From Candidatus Cloacimonadota bacterium (GTDB lineage Bacteria; Cloacimonadota; Cloacimonadia; Cloacimonadales; JAOZMQ01), in the NCBI GenBank assembly GCA_029934195.1, contig JAOZMQ010000097.1:1-9285 (forward strand): a DNA stretch of 9,285 nucleotides. Reading direction: 5' to 3'. The translations under genes and the position numbers were made by a program. A model generated the notes under the pieces. The model had not been told where the DNA came from. It saw only the letters and a list, made by a program, of their open reading frames with translations, and searched no databases. Every line of letters starts with the position of its first letter. The first letter of the stretch is position 1. Below are positions 1 to 6,661 of the stretch, piece after piece.

Positions 1-1
1 A

Positions 2-778
2 CAAAGTGCGGCTCTTGAACAAAAAAATCGGGAGTTGCAAGAACAAAACTTGGATGCAAAATTAATTACAAAATTGGTAAAAGAAAAAGACAACGAAATT
101 CGTGATCATTATGAATTGAAGTATATTTCCGGAGGTCTTCAAGAAACTCCGCAGATGAATCTATTGAAAGCTAGAAATGAAATAACAAGTATGGGAAACT
201 TAACTTATAATATGTTTAATTCTGTTGTAGAAGTATTAATGAACCCGAATAAAAAGCTTGGAGAGATTGTTGATAAAACAAAAAAAATGGAAGAACTAAC
301 AGATCAAATGCAGGAAGAAATTACAAAATTCTTGGTCGATGTGAACAAAGAGCAATTAGATGAACAAAGTGTCATTAATTTAAATGCTATGATGAGAATT
401 GTTAATGAGCTGGAAAATATAGGTGACAGTTGCTACAAATTAATAGTTTTAGCTCAAAAAAGATATGATAAAAAAATGAAATTCCACGAAAATGCTCTAA
501 TGGAAATGAAAAACTTTTCAACACTAATTCAAGAATTTACAGCTTTATATAAAGAAAATATGAATGAGCATTTGGCAAAAAGGGTTCTTGATGTGGCTTA
601 TAAACTTGAAGCTGAAATTAATAATTTCCGTGATAACCTAAAAAAACAAACCCAGATTAGACTTCAAAAAGGTGGAGATGTCAAATCTGAATTGTTATAC
701 TTAGATATTTTAAAACACTTTGAGCATATTGGAGATAATTCCTTAAATATCTCTCAAGCTCTCAGAAAAATTAGATAA
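2..778 (+). CDS. Na+/phosphate cotransporter, C-terminal PhoU-like domain (5' end outside window)
   Basis: This is the cytoplasmic C-terminal part of a Na/Pi cotransporter family protein; the membrane-embedded NptA/PNaS repeats expected before it lie off the left edge. The frame is open to the window start (QSALEQKNRELQEQ precedes the TTG at 35), so that TTG is not a real start. About 258 residues are visible: a charged, coiled-coil-like linker, then the YELKYISGGLQETPQ segment typical of the junction in this family, then two helical-bundle halves. Each half carries the PhoU-type ExxxD metal-binding signature, ELENIGDS near 407-430 and HFEHIGDNS near 719-745, and the protein ends shortly after the second. 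In this family the PhoU domain is thought to regulate phosphate uptake through the attached transporter. The alternative, a free-standing PhoU protein with an N-terminal extension, is less likely given the linker. It converges with rsmB. Confidence 0.85.
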   Translation, partial: QSAALEQKNRELQEQNLDAKLITKLVKEKDNEIRDHYELKYISGGLQETPQMNLLKARNEITSMGNLTYNMFNSVVEVLMNPNKKLGEIVDKTKKMEELTDQMQEEITKFLVDVNKEQLDEQSVINLNAMMRIVNELENIGDSCYKLIVLAQKRYDKKMKFHENALMEMKNFSTLIQEFTALYKENMNEHLAKRVLDVAYKLEAEINNFRDNLKKQTQIRLQKGGDVKSELLYLDILKHFEHIGDNSLNISQALRKIR

Positions 779-787
779 TTTTAAAGA

Positions 788-846
788 ACTATTTGTTCTT
801 ACACAGACAGAAATTAATTACTCAAAGACAAATAGTATCGTTTTTT
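788..846 (+). terminator. Candidate terminator after the PhoU-domain gene
   Basis: ACTATTTG (788-795) pairs perfectly with CAAATAGT (829-836), and a six-T run follows at 841-846. The loop is long (33 nt) and only weakly paired inside. A competing small hairpin, AAGAAC/GTTCTT at 784-800, overlaps the left arm. It lies 10 nt after the stop codon. It is plausible but weaker than the hairpin at 926-969. Confidence 0.4.
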
Positions 847-925
847 AACCTCTATTTCGGCAAATTGCAAAGAACGTGGTTCTATTAGCTGAATTCAAGA
901 ATATCCAAAATTTTCAAAAGCATAT

Positions 926-969
926 AAAAAAGGCAAAAATTGAAACGTTATTTAACTTTTGCCTTTTTT
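926..969. terminator. Bidirectional intrinsic terminator between convergent genes
   Basis: A 13-bp perfect inverted repeat, AAAAAAGGCAAAA (926-938) and TTTTGCCTTTTTT (957-969), can be extended inward by a few pairs past one mismatch. Because the arms are A-rich then T-rich, each strand yields a hairpin with a U-rich 3' side. That suits the position between the plus-strand PhoU-domain gene and the minus-strand rsmB operon. Confidence 0.75.
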
Positions 970-971
970 CT

Positions 972-1017
972 AAAAACTTGGGGACATTCTAAAATCTTTG
1001 AGCCTAAGTGTCCTCAA
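972..1017 (-). terminator. Intrinsic terminator of the yebC-ruvC-ruvA-rsmB operon
   Basis: TTGGGGACA (978-986) pairs with TGTCCTCAA (1009-1017), nine pairs including one G-U. On the minus strand the hairpin is followed by GTTTTT (977-972). It starts 8 nt after the rsmB stop codon, as expected for the end of this transcript. The loop is 22 nt. Confidence 0.6.
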
Positions 1018-1024
1018 AATTACT

Positions 1025-2344
1025 TTAATCCACTCTTTTCAATTTTGCAGCAAAAGCTCCATCCATATGATGAATATGTGGAATTGTTTTCAAATAACCA
1101 TTATTAACATATTTTTTGGGAATAAAATTAGAGGCGTTAATTAGTTTAAAGTTAGGTTTTCTTTTAAGAAATCTTTCAATTTGTTTTTCATTTTCTTCTC
1201 GATTCAAAGTACAAGTACTATAGATTAAAAACCCTTCAGGTCTTACAAATTTCGCTCCAGTCATTAAAGCGTTGAATTGTAGCTTTTTTATCTCATCCAT
1301 TTTTTGATTTTTTTGCCATCTTAATTCTGATTTTTTTTGAAATACTCCCCAACCGGAACAAGGAACATCTAACAAAACTCTATCAAATCCGGCAATGATA
1401 GGACCATAATTAAAAGAATCTTTAACTATCGTAAGAATGTTTTTAATCTCAAGGTTTTCAATTGCTTTTTTTAATTTTTTAATTTTTTGTGGAAATTTGT
1501 CAACAGCAATAATTTCTCCAGTATTATTCATTTTTTCAGCGATGAAAGTTACTTTCCCACCTGGACCGGCAAATAAATCTAAGATGTGTTCATTCTTTTT
1601 GGGTGACATCAATTCAACTACGAGTGCAGCTGCCGGATCTTGAATAGAATAATAGCCTTCAATCATAGCGACATTTCCGAGAGCTTCTTGAGCCTGATTA
1701 GTAATTAAAATCATTGGAGAAGCATCAGTTTCTTCTACTCCAATATCTCTTTTGACAAAATAATTTTTCAATTTTTCTTTAGTTGTTGCTAATTGGTTTA
1801 CGCGGATATTCAATCTTGGAATATCATTGAAGTACATACAGAGCATTTCAGTATTGTCAATTCCCCATTCTTCGACCCATATTTTTAATAAATCCTCTGG
1901 AAAAGAATATTCTTGAGAAATCCTTAAAATATCATCCTCAGAATATTTGATTTCAGGTGATCTCTGATAAGCTCGCAAAATAGCATTTACAAATTTAGAA
2001 ACTTTATCACTAAATAATTTTTTTGCCAATTCGACAGTTTCATTAATAGCTGCATGATCGGGTATTGAGTCACAATATACCATTTGATATAAACCGAGAT
2101 AAATCAAAACTTTGATTTTCAAATCAGTTTTATGGAATTTCTCTTTTTCTGTAAACTGACAAGCAATATAATCCAGATTTTTCTGCATCTTAATTGTACC
2201 TTTTACAAGAGTATAAAAAAGATTAGTACTGATATTGTTTTTATGGAATTTATTATAAACATTTTTCAATAATGCATCGGAGAAAAGATTTTTCTTCAAT
2301 ACTTTTACAATGATTTTATACGCTTCTTCTCTTTCATTTATCAT
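1025..2344 (-). CDS. rsmB: 16S rRNA (cytosine-967-C5)-methyltransferase RsmB
   Basis: RsmB uses S-adenosylmethionine to methylate C5 of a cytosine in 16S rRNA (C967 in E. coli numbering), acting on free rRNA or the early small subunit. The 439-residue protein is close to the E. coli length. Residues about 1-130 form the NusB-like RNA-binding domain (NETVELAKK, SKFVNAILRAY); the rest is the Nol1/Nop2/Sun methyltransferase fold. Visible motifs are the SAM-binding loop LDLFAGPGGK (255-264), DVPCSG (326-331) with the Cys that assists product release, STCT (376-379) with the catalytic Cys, and the terminal HMDGAFAAKL. Both cysteines of the two-cysteine mechanism are present. The usual DGFF is DGAF here. 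The start ATG overlaps the ruvA stop by 4 nt (ATGA) and no strong ribosome site is visible, so translational coupling to ruvA is likely. Last gene of the operon. Confidence 0.95.
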   Translation of the reverse strand: MINEREEAYKIIVKVLKKNLFSDALLKNVYNKFHKNNISTNLFYTLVKGTIKMQKNLDYIACQFTEKEKFHKTDLKIKVLIYLGLYQMVYCDSIPDHAAINETVELAKKLFSDKVSKFVNAILRAYQRSPEIKYSEDDILRISQEYSFPEDLLKIWVEEWGIDNTEMLCMYFNDIPRLNIRVNQLATTKEKLKNYFVKRDIGVEETDASPMILITNQAQEALGNVAMIEGYYSIQDPAAALVVELMSPKKNEHILDLFAGPGGKVTFIAEKMNNTGEIIAVDKFPQKIKKLKKAIENLEIKNILTIVKDSFNYGPIIAGFDRVLLDVPCSGWGVFQKKSELRWQKNQKMDEIKKLQFNALMTGAKFVRPEGFLIYSTCTLNREENEKQIERFLKRKPNFKLINASNFIPKKYVNNGYLKTIPHIHHMDGAFAAKLKRVD

Positions 2345-2949
2345 ATTTTTGACTTCTTATATAGATATTTTATGGTTGATTTTATAAAATCTTCTGTTGT
2401 GTTACAGACATTTTCTTTTTGAAGTATTTGAAGAGTTTTTCGGATTTCCGGTAATTTATATCCCAGAGTTAATAATGCTTGTTCAGATTCATTTAGGATA
2501 CTTATTTCAAATGGCTGATTGGCTATGCTATTAGTTACATTAGAAAGATTATCCACTTTATCTCGCAGTTCGATAATTAATCGTTGTGCGGATTTTTTTC
2601 CTAAACCGGGAACGGTAGTAATTAATCCAGAATTATCTGATTTAACAGCTTCTACAAATGAAGAAATTGATAAAGCAGACAAAATGGAAAGAGCTATTTT
2701 AGGACCTATTCGAGAAATTCCAATAAGCATTCTGAACAATAATTTTTCATTTATTGAATAAAATCCAAAAAGTCTGATACCATCATCATTCATGGCGAAG
2801 TGAATAAAAAGTTTTGTTAAAGAGTTAATCTCACCTAATTTATCATGCGTACTGAGAGGTATTTCGACATCATAACCTACGCCGGAACAATCTATGATAA
2901 CATTCATTGGAGATTTTTCTACTAATTTTCCTGATAAATATGCAAACAT
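2341..2949 (-). CDS. ruvA: Holliday junction DNA helicase subunit RuvA
   Basis: RuvA is the tetrameric protein that binds four-way junctions and loads the RuvB motor for branch migration. The protein has 202 residues, normal for the family. The start is the ATG at 2949: the family N-terminus MFAYLSGKL begins there, and an AGGG sits 6 nt upstream. A longer frame beginning at 3042 only reads antisense-like codons within ruvC in another frame. Residues about 1-64 are the OB-fold domain (VIIDCSGVGYDVEI). Two helix-hairpin-helix motifs follow: GISRIGPKIALSIL and TVPGLGKKSAQRLIIEL. After a variable linker comes the RuvB-contacting domain III (SEQALLTLGYKLPEI). It starts 1 nt after the ruvC stop, and its TGA overlaps the rsmB ATG. 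No ruvB lies in the window. Confidence 0.95.
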   Translation of the reverse strand: MFAYLSGKLVEKSPMNVIIDCSGVGYDVEIPLSTHDKLGEINSLTKLFIHFAMNDDGIRLFGFYSINEKLLFRMLIGISRIGPKIALSILSALSISSFVEAVKSDNSGLITTVPGLGKKSAQRLIIELRDKVDNLSNVTNSIANQPFEISILNESEQALLTLGYKLPEIRKTLQILQKENVCNTTEDFIKSTIKYLYKKSKI

Positions 2950-2950
2950 A

Positions 2951-3430
2951 TTAAACCCTGAATTTTTCCTTATTAAAATGGCAAATTGCAATAGCAAGAG
3001 CATCGATTGCATCTTCTGGCTTTGAATCAAATTTATTTCCAAGAATTTGATTTATCATATAATGAACTTGAGATTTTGAAGCGTTACCGTTTCCAACAAC
3101 AGCTTGTTTTACTTCACGCGGAGAATATTCAGCAATTGGAATTTTTTTCTGAGCGAATGGAAGTAGAATTACGCCACGGGCATGTCCAAGAGTAAAAGCA
3201 GATTTGATATTTTTGCCAAAGAAAATTGTTTCAATTGAAGCAACATCCGGTTTGTATTCTTCAATTAATTTTAAAATTTCTTCATAAATTATTGCCAACC
3301 TATCAGCAAGAGATAGATTGGCTTTTAATTTAATTCTGTCACAACCGGCTGCGACAATTTTTCTTTTTTCTGTTTGTAACAAACCGTAACCGCAATATCT
3401 GCTACCGGGATCAATTCCCAAAATAATCAA
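2951..3430 (-). CDS. ruvC: Crossover junction endodeoxyribonuclease RuvC (TTG start)
   Basis: RuvC is the homodimeric resolvase that nicks Holliday junctions symmetrically, finishing the work of RuvAB. The protein has 159 residues, with the RNase H-like fold and all four acidic catalytic residues: D7 in GIDPG, E67 in VASIE, and D140 and D143 in EDAIDALA. The conserved NGNASKSQV segment is also present. The start codon is TTG: the family N-terminus MIILGIDPG begins there, an in-frame TAG lies three codons upstream, and no ATG is available in between. GGAGAGG 10 nt upstream, inside the end of yebC, supports it. It is separated by 1 nt from both yebC and ruvA. Confidence 0.96.
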   Translation of the reverse strand: MIILGIDPGSRYCGYGLLQTEKRKIVAAGCDRIKLKANLSLADRLAIIYEEILKLIEEYKPDVASIETIFFGKNIKSAFTLGHARGVILLPFAQKKIPIAEYSPREVKQAVVGNGNASKSQVHYMINQILGNKFDSKPEDAIDALAIAICHFNKEKFRV

Positions 3431-3431
3431 T

Positions 3432-4175
3432 TTATGCTAACCTCTCCATAACTTCATCTGAAATTTCAAAGTTTGCATATACTTTTTGAACATCATCAAG
3501 ATCTTCAATTTTATCAATAAGTCTAAATAATTTTTCTGCTACTTCATCAGCATTTATAGTATTTTTGGGGATACGAGTAAGTTCTGCTTTTTCTATTTTA
3601 TAATCAGTTTTTTCTATTTCGATAAGAACTTTATGAAAATCTGCAACCGAAGTATAAATCTCAAAAACACCTTCATCAAGCTGAACATCATCTGCTCCTA
3701 CTTCAAGAGCTTCCATCATAATTTCTTCTTCATCTAAACCTTCGGCAGAAATGACAATTAAGCCTTTTTGCTCAAAATTCCAAGCAACAGCTCCGTTCTC
3801 AGCCAATGTACCACCGTATTTTGAAAAAGCATGACGTACTTCGGCGACAGTTCTATTTTTATTATCAGTTAAAGTTTCAATAAAAATCGCAACTCCACCT
3901 TGTCCATAACCTTCATAAGTTATTTCATCATAATTTACACCTTCAATTTCACCTGTTCCGCGTTTAATTGCTTTTTCAATATTGGAATTCGGCATATTTG
4001 CCCCACGAGCAATTGTTACTGCAGAACGTAAACGAGCGTTGGTTTCAATGTCCCCTCCACCGTCTCTCGCCGCTATAATAATTTCTTTAACTATTCTTGT
4101 AAAAAGTTTACCGCGTTTAGCATCTGCAGCACCTTTTTTATGTTTAATTGAACTCCATTTATTGTGACCGGACAT
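3432..4175 (-). CDS. yebC: YebC/PmpR/TACO1 family protein
   Basis: The protein has 247 residues, full length for the YebC family. The hallmark N-terminus MSGHNKWSSIKHKK is followed by KGAADAKRGKLFTRIVKEI, then ARGANMPNSNIEKAIKRG, YEGYGQGGVAI, and TLTDNKNRTVAEVRHAFSK...GG.L.E.GAVAW. These correspond to the three-domain fold with an acidic pocket. Bacterial members have long been annotated as DNA-binding transcriptional regulators. The mitochondrial member TACO1 is a translational activator, and more recent work links bacterial members to relief of ribosome stalling on proline-rich stretches; which role applies here cannot be told from sequence. Synteny with ruvC and ruvA is common in bacteria. 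The start is firm: GGAGGA lies just upstream (4181-4186). It is the first gene of the operon and sits 42 nt beyond a strong terminator. Confidence 0.95.
   Translation of the reverse strand: MSGHNKWSSIKHKKGAADAKRGKLFTRIVKEIIIAARDGGGDIETNARLRSAVTIARGANMPNSNIEKAIKRGTGEIEGVNYDEITYEGYGQGGVAIFIETLTDNKNRTVAEVRHAFSKYGGTLAENGAVAWNFEQKGLIVISAEGLDEEEIMMEALEVGADDVQLDEGVFEIYTSVADFHKVLIEIEKTDYKIEKAELTRIPKNTINADEVAEKLFRLIDKIEDLDDVQKVYANFEISDEVMERLA
3441..3447 (-). promoter_or_regulatory. Ribosome binding site that fixes the ruvC TTG start
   Basis: The minus strand reads GGAGAGG here, within the last codons of yebC (Met-Glu-Arg-Leu-Ala-stop), and lies 10 nt before the TTG at 3430. With the upstream in-frame TAG it makes the TTG the only sensible start. 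Confidence 0.7.
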
Positions 4176-4217
4176 TCTTTTCCTCCGAAAAACTTCTCGT
4201 TGTTAAATATAAAATGG

Positions 4218-4242
4218 AAAAAGGAGGTGAGATTTCACCTCC
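4218..4242 (-). terminator. Strong intrinsic terminator of the EF-G-like gene
   Basis: A perfect 8-bp stem, GGAGGTGA (4223-4230) with TCACCTCC (4235-4242), has a 4-nt loop. On the minus strand it is followed directly by TTTTT (4222-4218). It begins about 10 nt after the stop codon of the EF-G-like gene and ends about 42 nt before the yebC start. Its arm also contains an anti-Shine-Dalgarno-like CCTCC/GGAGG pair. Confidence 0.88.
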
Positions 4243-4252
4243 CAATAAATAT

Positions 4253-6307
4253 TTATTCGTCATCTGATTTGAAAGCTTCTATTACTTTCAGAGCAATATC
4301 ATCAGGAACTTTCTCGAAATGTGAAAAATCTTGAATAAATCGACCTCTTCCTTGTGTCAAAGATTTGAGTGAAGTGAAATATCCATATAATTCTGAAAGT
4401 GGTAATTGTGCTTTAAGAATTTGTTTTTTCCCTTTTTGTTCCATTCCCATAATTTTTCCACGTCGAGTTGAGAGATCACCCATTACATCTCCCATATATT
4501 CGTTTGGAATAATAATTTCAATTTCATGGATTGGTTCGAGAAGTATTGGTTTCGCTTGATTAAAGCCAATTTTTAAAGCTTGTGAAGCTGCAATTTTAAA
4601 TGCTAATTCTGATGAATCTACATCATGATAACTTCCAAAATAAAGATCACAGCAAACATCAACAACTCTGTAGCCAGCGATAATACCTTTTGCCAGAGTT
4701 TCACGACAACCTTTTTCAACTGCCGGGATAAATTTACTTGGGATAACTCCTCCAACAATACTATTTATAAATTTGAATCCTTCACCGCGTGGTTGTGCAC
4801 TAATTCTGATTGAAACGTTACCAAACTGTCCACGACCACCAGATTGTTTTTTATGTTTATAACTCACATCTGATTTTCCGTTTATTGTTTCTCTATAAGG
4901 AATTTTTGGATCATATAAATCAGCTTCAACTTTAAATCTTGATTTCAAACGTTTTTTTATTAATCCAATTTGTTGTTCACCTTGACCACTTAAAACCATT
5001 TGAGCTGTTTCTTGATCAAAGGTTGAATTTATAGTTGGATCTTCTTCAAGAAGTTTAGAAAGAGCTGTACCGATTTTGTCTTCATCGCTTTGATTTGCAG
5101 CTTTTATAGATTTCCAAAAAACAGGTGATGGGAGTATAGGTGTTGGAAACTTACAATCTAAATTTGGAGCAATAATAGAATTCAAACCACGAGCTGTTTT
5201 AAGTTTTACCAAACCGCCAATTTCTCCAGCTTTAAGTTCTGATGAATCACTACGATTTTTCCCTTGAATATCATAAATTCCACCAATTTTATCTTTTCCA
5301 TTTTTCTCTGGAACTCTAACTTCCATGCCGGATTTTAGTGTCCCTGAAAAAACTCTTACATAAGCCATATCACCAAGATTTGGATCAGAGTATGATTTAA
5401 AGATATAGGCGATTAAATCATTATCCGGACTGGTTACAACTTTTTTTTCTTCTTCATCTTCAATGATTGTTACTTCTGGAGTTGCTGCAGGTGAAGGAAG
5501 ATATTCTATAATAGCATCTAAAAGAGCATCAATCCCAACATTTGTTTTTGCTGAACACGCAAAAACCGGAATAAGTTTTTTATTCTTAATACCATTCTTT
5601 ACGCCAAGTGCAAGTTCTTCTTCTGATAATTCTCCTTCTTCAAAATACTTTTCAAGGAGATTATCATCAGTTTCTGCAACTGATTCCATTAATTTTAATC
5701 TATATTCTTCAACAATATCTGTCATATCAGCAGGTATATCCGTAAGCTCACCATTTAGGAAAGCTTTTCCTTTTACCAGATCAACTACTCCCCTGAATTG
5801 ATTTTCTTTACCGATTGGAATATGGATAGGAGCAAAAGTTATTTCTAAATTTTCTTGAATTAAATCAAGAACTTTGTCATAATCTGCATGTTCATTATCC
5901 ATCCGATTAATTACAATTCCTTTCACAATTTCTTTTTTCCCAATATTACCAAATGCCTGTTCAAGTCCGACTTCAAAGCCTCCTGCAGCATTTGCAACAA
6001 GTAATACAGATTCTACAGCACTGAGAGCTGTAAGGCTTTCACCAAGATAATCAGCATAGCCCGGAGTATCAATAATATTGATTCTATTTTTCTTCCAAGT
6101 TAGATTACCAATTGTAAGAGATATCGACATTCCTTTTGCAATTTCTTCTGCATCAAAATCCATAACAGTATTGCCATCTTCAACTTTTCCAACTCTTGTA
6201 GTAGCTTTTGAATCAAAAAGCATCTGTTCAATAAGAGTAGTTTTTCCGGCACCACTGGCACCAAGGAAGGCAATGTTACGAATATTTCTCATATCATAAT
6301 TTTTCAT
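4253..6307 (-). CDS. Elongation factor G-like GTPase (EF-G-2 class)
   Basis: This is a translational GTPase of 684 residues with the complete EF-G domain set: G domain with G' insert (about 1-270), domain II (about 295-380), domain III (about 400-470), domain IV (about 475-595) and domain V (about 596-680). The GTP-binding motifs differ from housekeeping EF-G. The P-loop is GASGAGKTT (16-24) rather than GHIDAGKTT. Switch I reads KGMSISLT (58-65) where EF-G has RGITI. Switch II is DTPGY (80-84), with Tyr in place of the catalytic His. NRMD (134-137) and CSAK (251-254) are conserved. These changes are typical of the EF-G-2 / FusA2 class, as in Thermus EF-G-2. The cellular role of that class is unsettled, so I give no fusA symbol. 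A GGAGGA at 6311-6316 supports the start. The gene appears monocistronic, with its own candidate promoter and terminator. Confidence 0.88.
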   Translation of the reverse strand: MKNYDMRNIRNIAFLGASGAGKTTLIEQMLFDSKATTRVGKVEDGNTVMDFDAEEIAKGMSISLTIGNLTWKKNRINIIDTPGYADYLGESLTALSAVESVLLVANAAGGFEVGLEQAFGNIGKKEIVKGIVINRMDNEHADYDKVLDLIQENLEITFAPIHIPIGKENQFRGVVDLVKGKAFLNGELTDIPADMTDIVEEYRLKLMESVAETDDNLLEKYFEEGELSEEELALGVKNGIKNKKLIPVFACSAKTNVGIDALLDAIIEYLPSPAATPEVTIIEDEEEKKVVTSPDNDLIAYIFKSYSDPNLGDMAYVRVFSGTLKSGMEVRVPEKNGKDKIGGIYDIQGKNRSDSSELKAGEIGGLVKLKTARGLNSIIAPNLDCKFPTPILPSPVFWKSIKAANQSDEDKIGTALSKLLEEDPTINSTFDQETAQMVLSGQGEQQIGLIKKRLKSRFKVEADLYDPKIPYRETINGKSDVSYKHKKQSGGRGQFGNVSIRISAQPRGEGFKFINSIVGGVIPSKFIPAVEKGCRETLAKGIIAGYRVVDVCCDLYFGSYHDVDSSELAFKIAASQALKIGFNQAKPILLEPIHEIEIIIPNEYMGDVMGDLSTRRGKIMGMEQKGKKQILKAQLPLSELYGYFTSLKSLTQGRGRFIQDFSHFEKVPDDIALKVIEAFKSDDE

Positions 6308-6324
6308 TTTTCCTCCGTAACTTT

Positions 6325-6340
6325 AAATAAGAACTTATTT
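6325..6340. repeat. 16-bp palindrome just upstream of the EF-G-like ribosome site
   Basis: AAATAAG (6325-6331) and CTTATTT (6334-6340) form a perfect 7-bp dyad with a 2-nt centre. It lies about 8 nt upstream of the Shine-Dalgarno sequence of the EF-G-like gene, inside its presumed leader. It could be an operator-like site or a small leader hairpin; in AT-rich DNA it could also be chance. Confidence 0.35.
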
Positions 6341-6402
6341 TTTCTCAATATTTTTATATTAAAAGTAATATGATTTAATTTCCTTATAATCATTTAGATT
6401 AC

Positions 6403-6432
6403 AAAATATTTTTATTTGCAATTTCTTGTCAA
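6403..6432 (-). promoter_or_regulatory. Candidate sigma-70-type promoter of the EF-G-like gene
   Basis: The minus strand has a perfect TTGACA (6432-6427), then 18 nt, then TATTTT (6408-6403). It would give a leader of roughly 85-90 nt before the ATG at 6307. The -35 is exact; the -10 is only partly like TATAAT, and the surrounding AT richness offers other possible -10 boxes. Confidence 0.4.
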
Positions 6433-6594
6433 TAACTCTTATATACATATTATTTGAGAGTCAGAGTTCTCTCAAGAAAGGTAACATCAATCAGCTTGGT
6501 TGACAATTATCTCCGCTCGTTAACTGAAAAAGAAATAGCTGGCGGAAGTTTGAAATTTAGAACAATGACTTAATGTAATAATCCTTGCTTTTTT

Positions 6595-6644
6595 AAAAAG
6601 AGAAACAACATTTGAAGAATACTAAAAAATTACATTCTCTTTTT
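6595..6644 (-). terminator. Weak candidate terminator after fliR
   Basis: AAAAAGAGAA (6595-6604) and TTCTCTTTTT (6635-6644) form a 10-bp inverted repeat with a 30-nt loop, starting 17 nt after the fliR stop. The minus-strand 3' arm ends in TTTTT but no further U tract follows, and only three pairs are G-C. The position suits the end of the flagellar transcript; the structure is weak. Confidence 0.35.
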
Positions 6645-6661
6645 TTTAACAATAAAAAAGA

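Larger units (their letters stand above)
6308..6661. other. Intergenic region between fliR and the EF-G-like gene
   Basis: This 354-nt gap holds no convincing gene. On the EF-G side it is very AT-rich and contains the candidate promoter and the 16-bp palindrome. About 6454-6573 is visibly richer in G and C (about 38% by hand count) and includes the 7-bp dyad TTGAGAG/CTCTCAA (6454-6460, 6469-6475) and a short open plus-strand frame ending at 6573. Near fliR there is an AT-rich inverted repeat. No tRNA, CRISPR or insertion-sequence end was recognised. Confidence 0.6.

Noticed and set aside
35..37. TTG at 35 as start of a stand-alone PhoU protein
   Set aside because: The frame is open upstream to the window edge with coiled-coil-like sequence, and the linker matches Na/Pi cotransporter proteins.
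1437..1643. 68-codon plus-strand open frame
   Set aside because: Antisense shadow of the rsmB methyltransferase domain.
2950..3042. N-terminal extension of RuvA by 31 residues
   Set aside because: The added residues overlap ruvC in another frame and precede the true family N-terminus MFAYLSGKL, which has its own AGGG ribosome site.
5463..5801. 112-codon plus-strand open frame
   Set aside because: It lies wholly antisense to the EF-G-like gene, is Ser/Thr/Ile-rich as expected from reverse reading, and matches no family I know.
6500..6530. Plus-strand TTGACA as a promoter
   Set aside because: No acceptable -10 occurs at 16-18 nt spacing and no plus-strand gene lies downstream.
6481..6560. 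Possible tRNA or small structured RNA in the GC-richer patch
   Set aside because: No cloverleaf, TTC loop or acceptor pairing could be built; only short separate dyads are seen.
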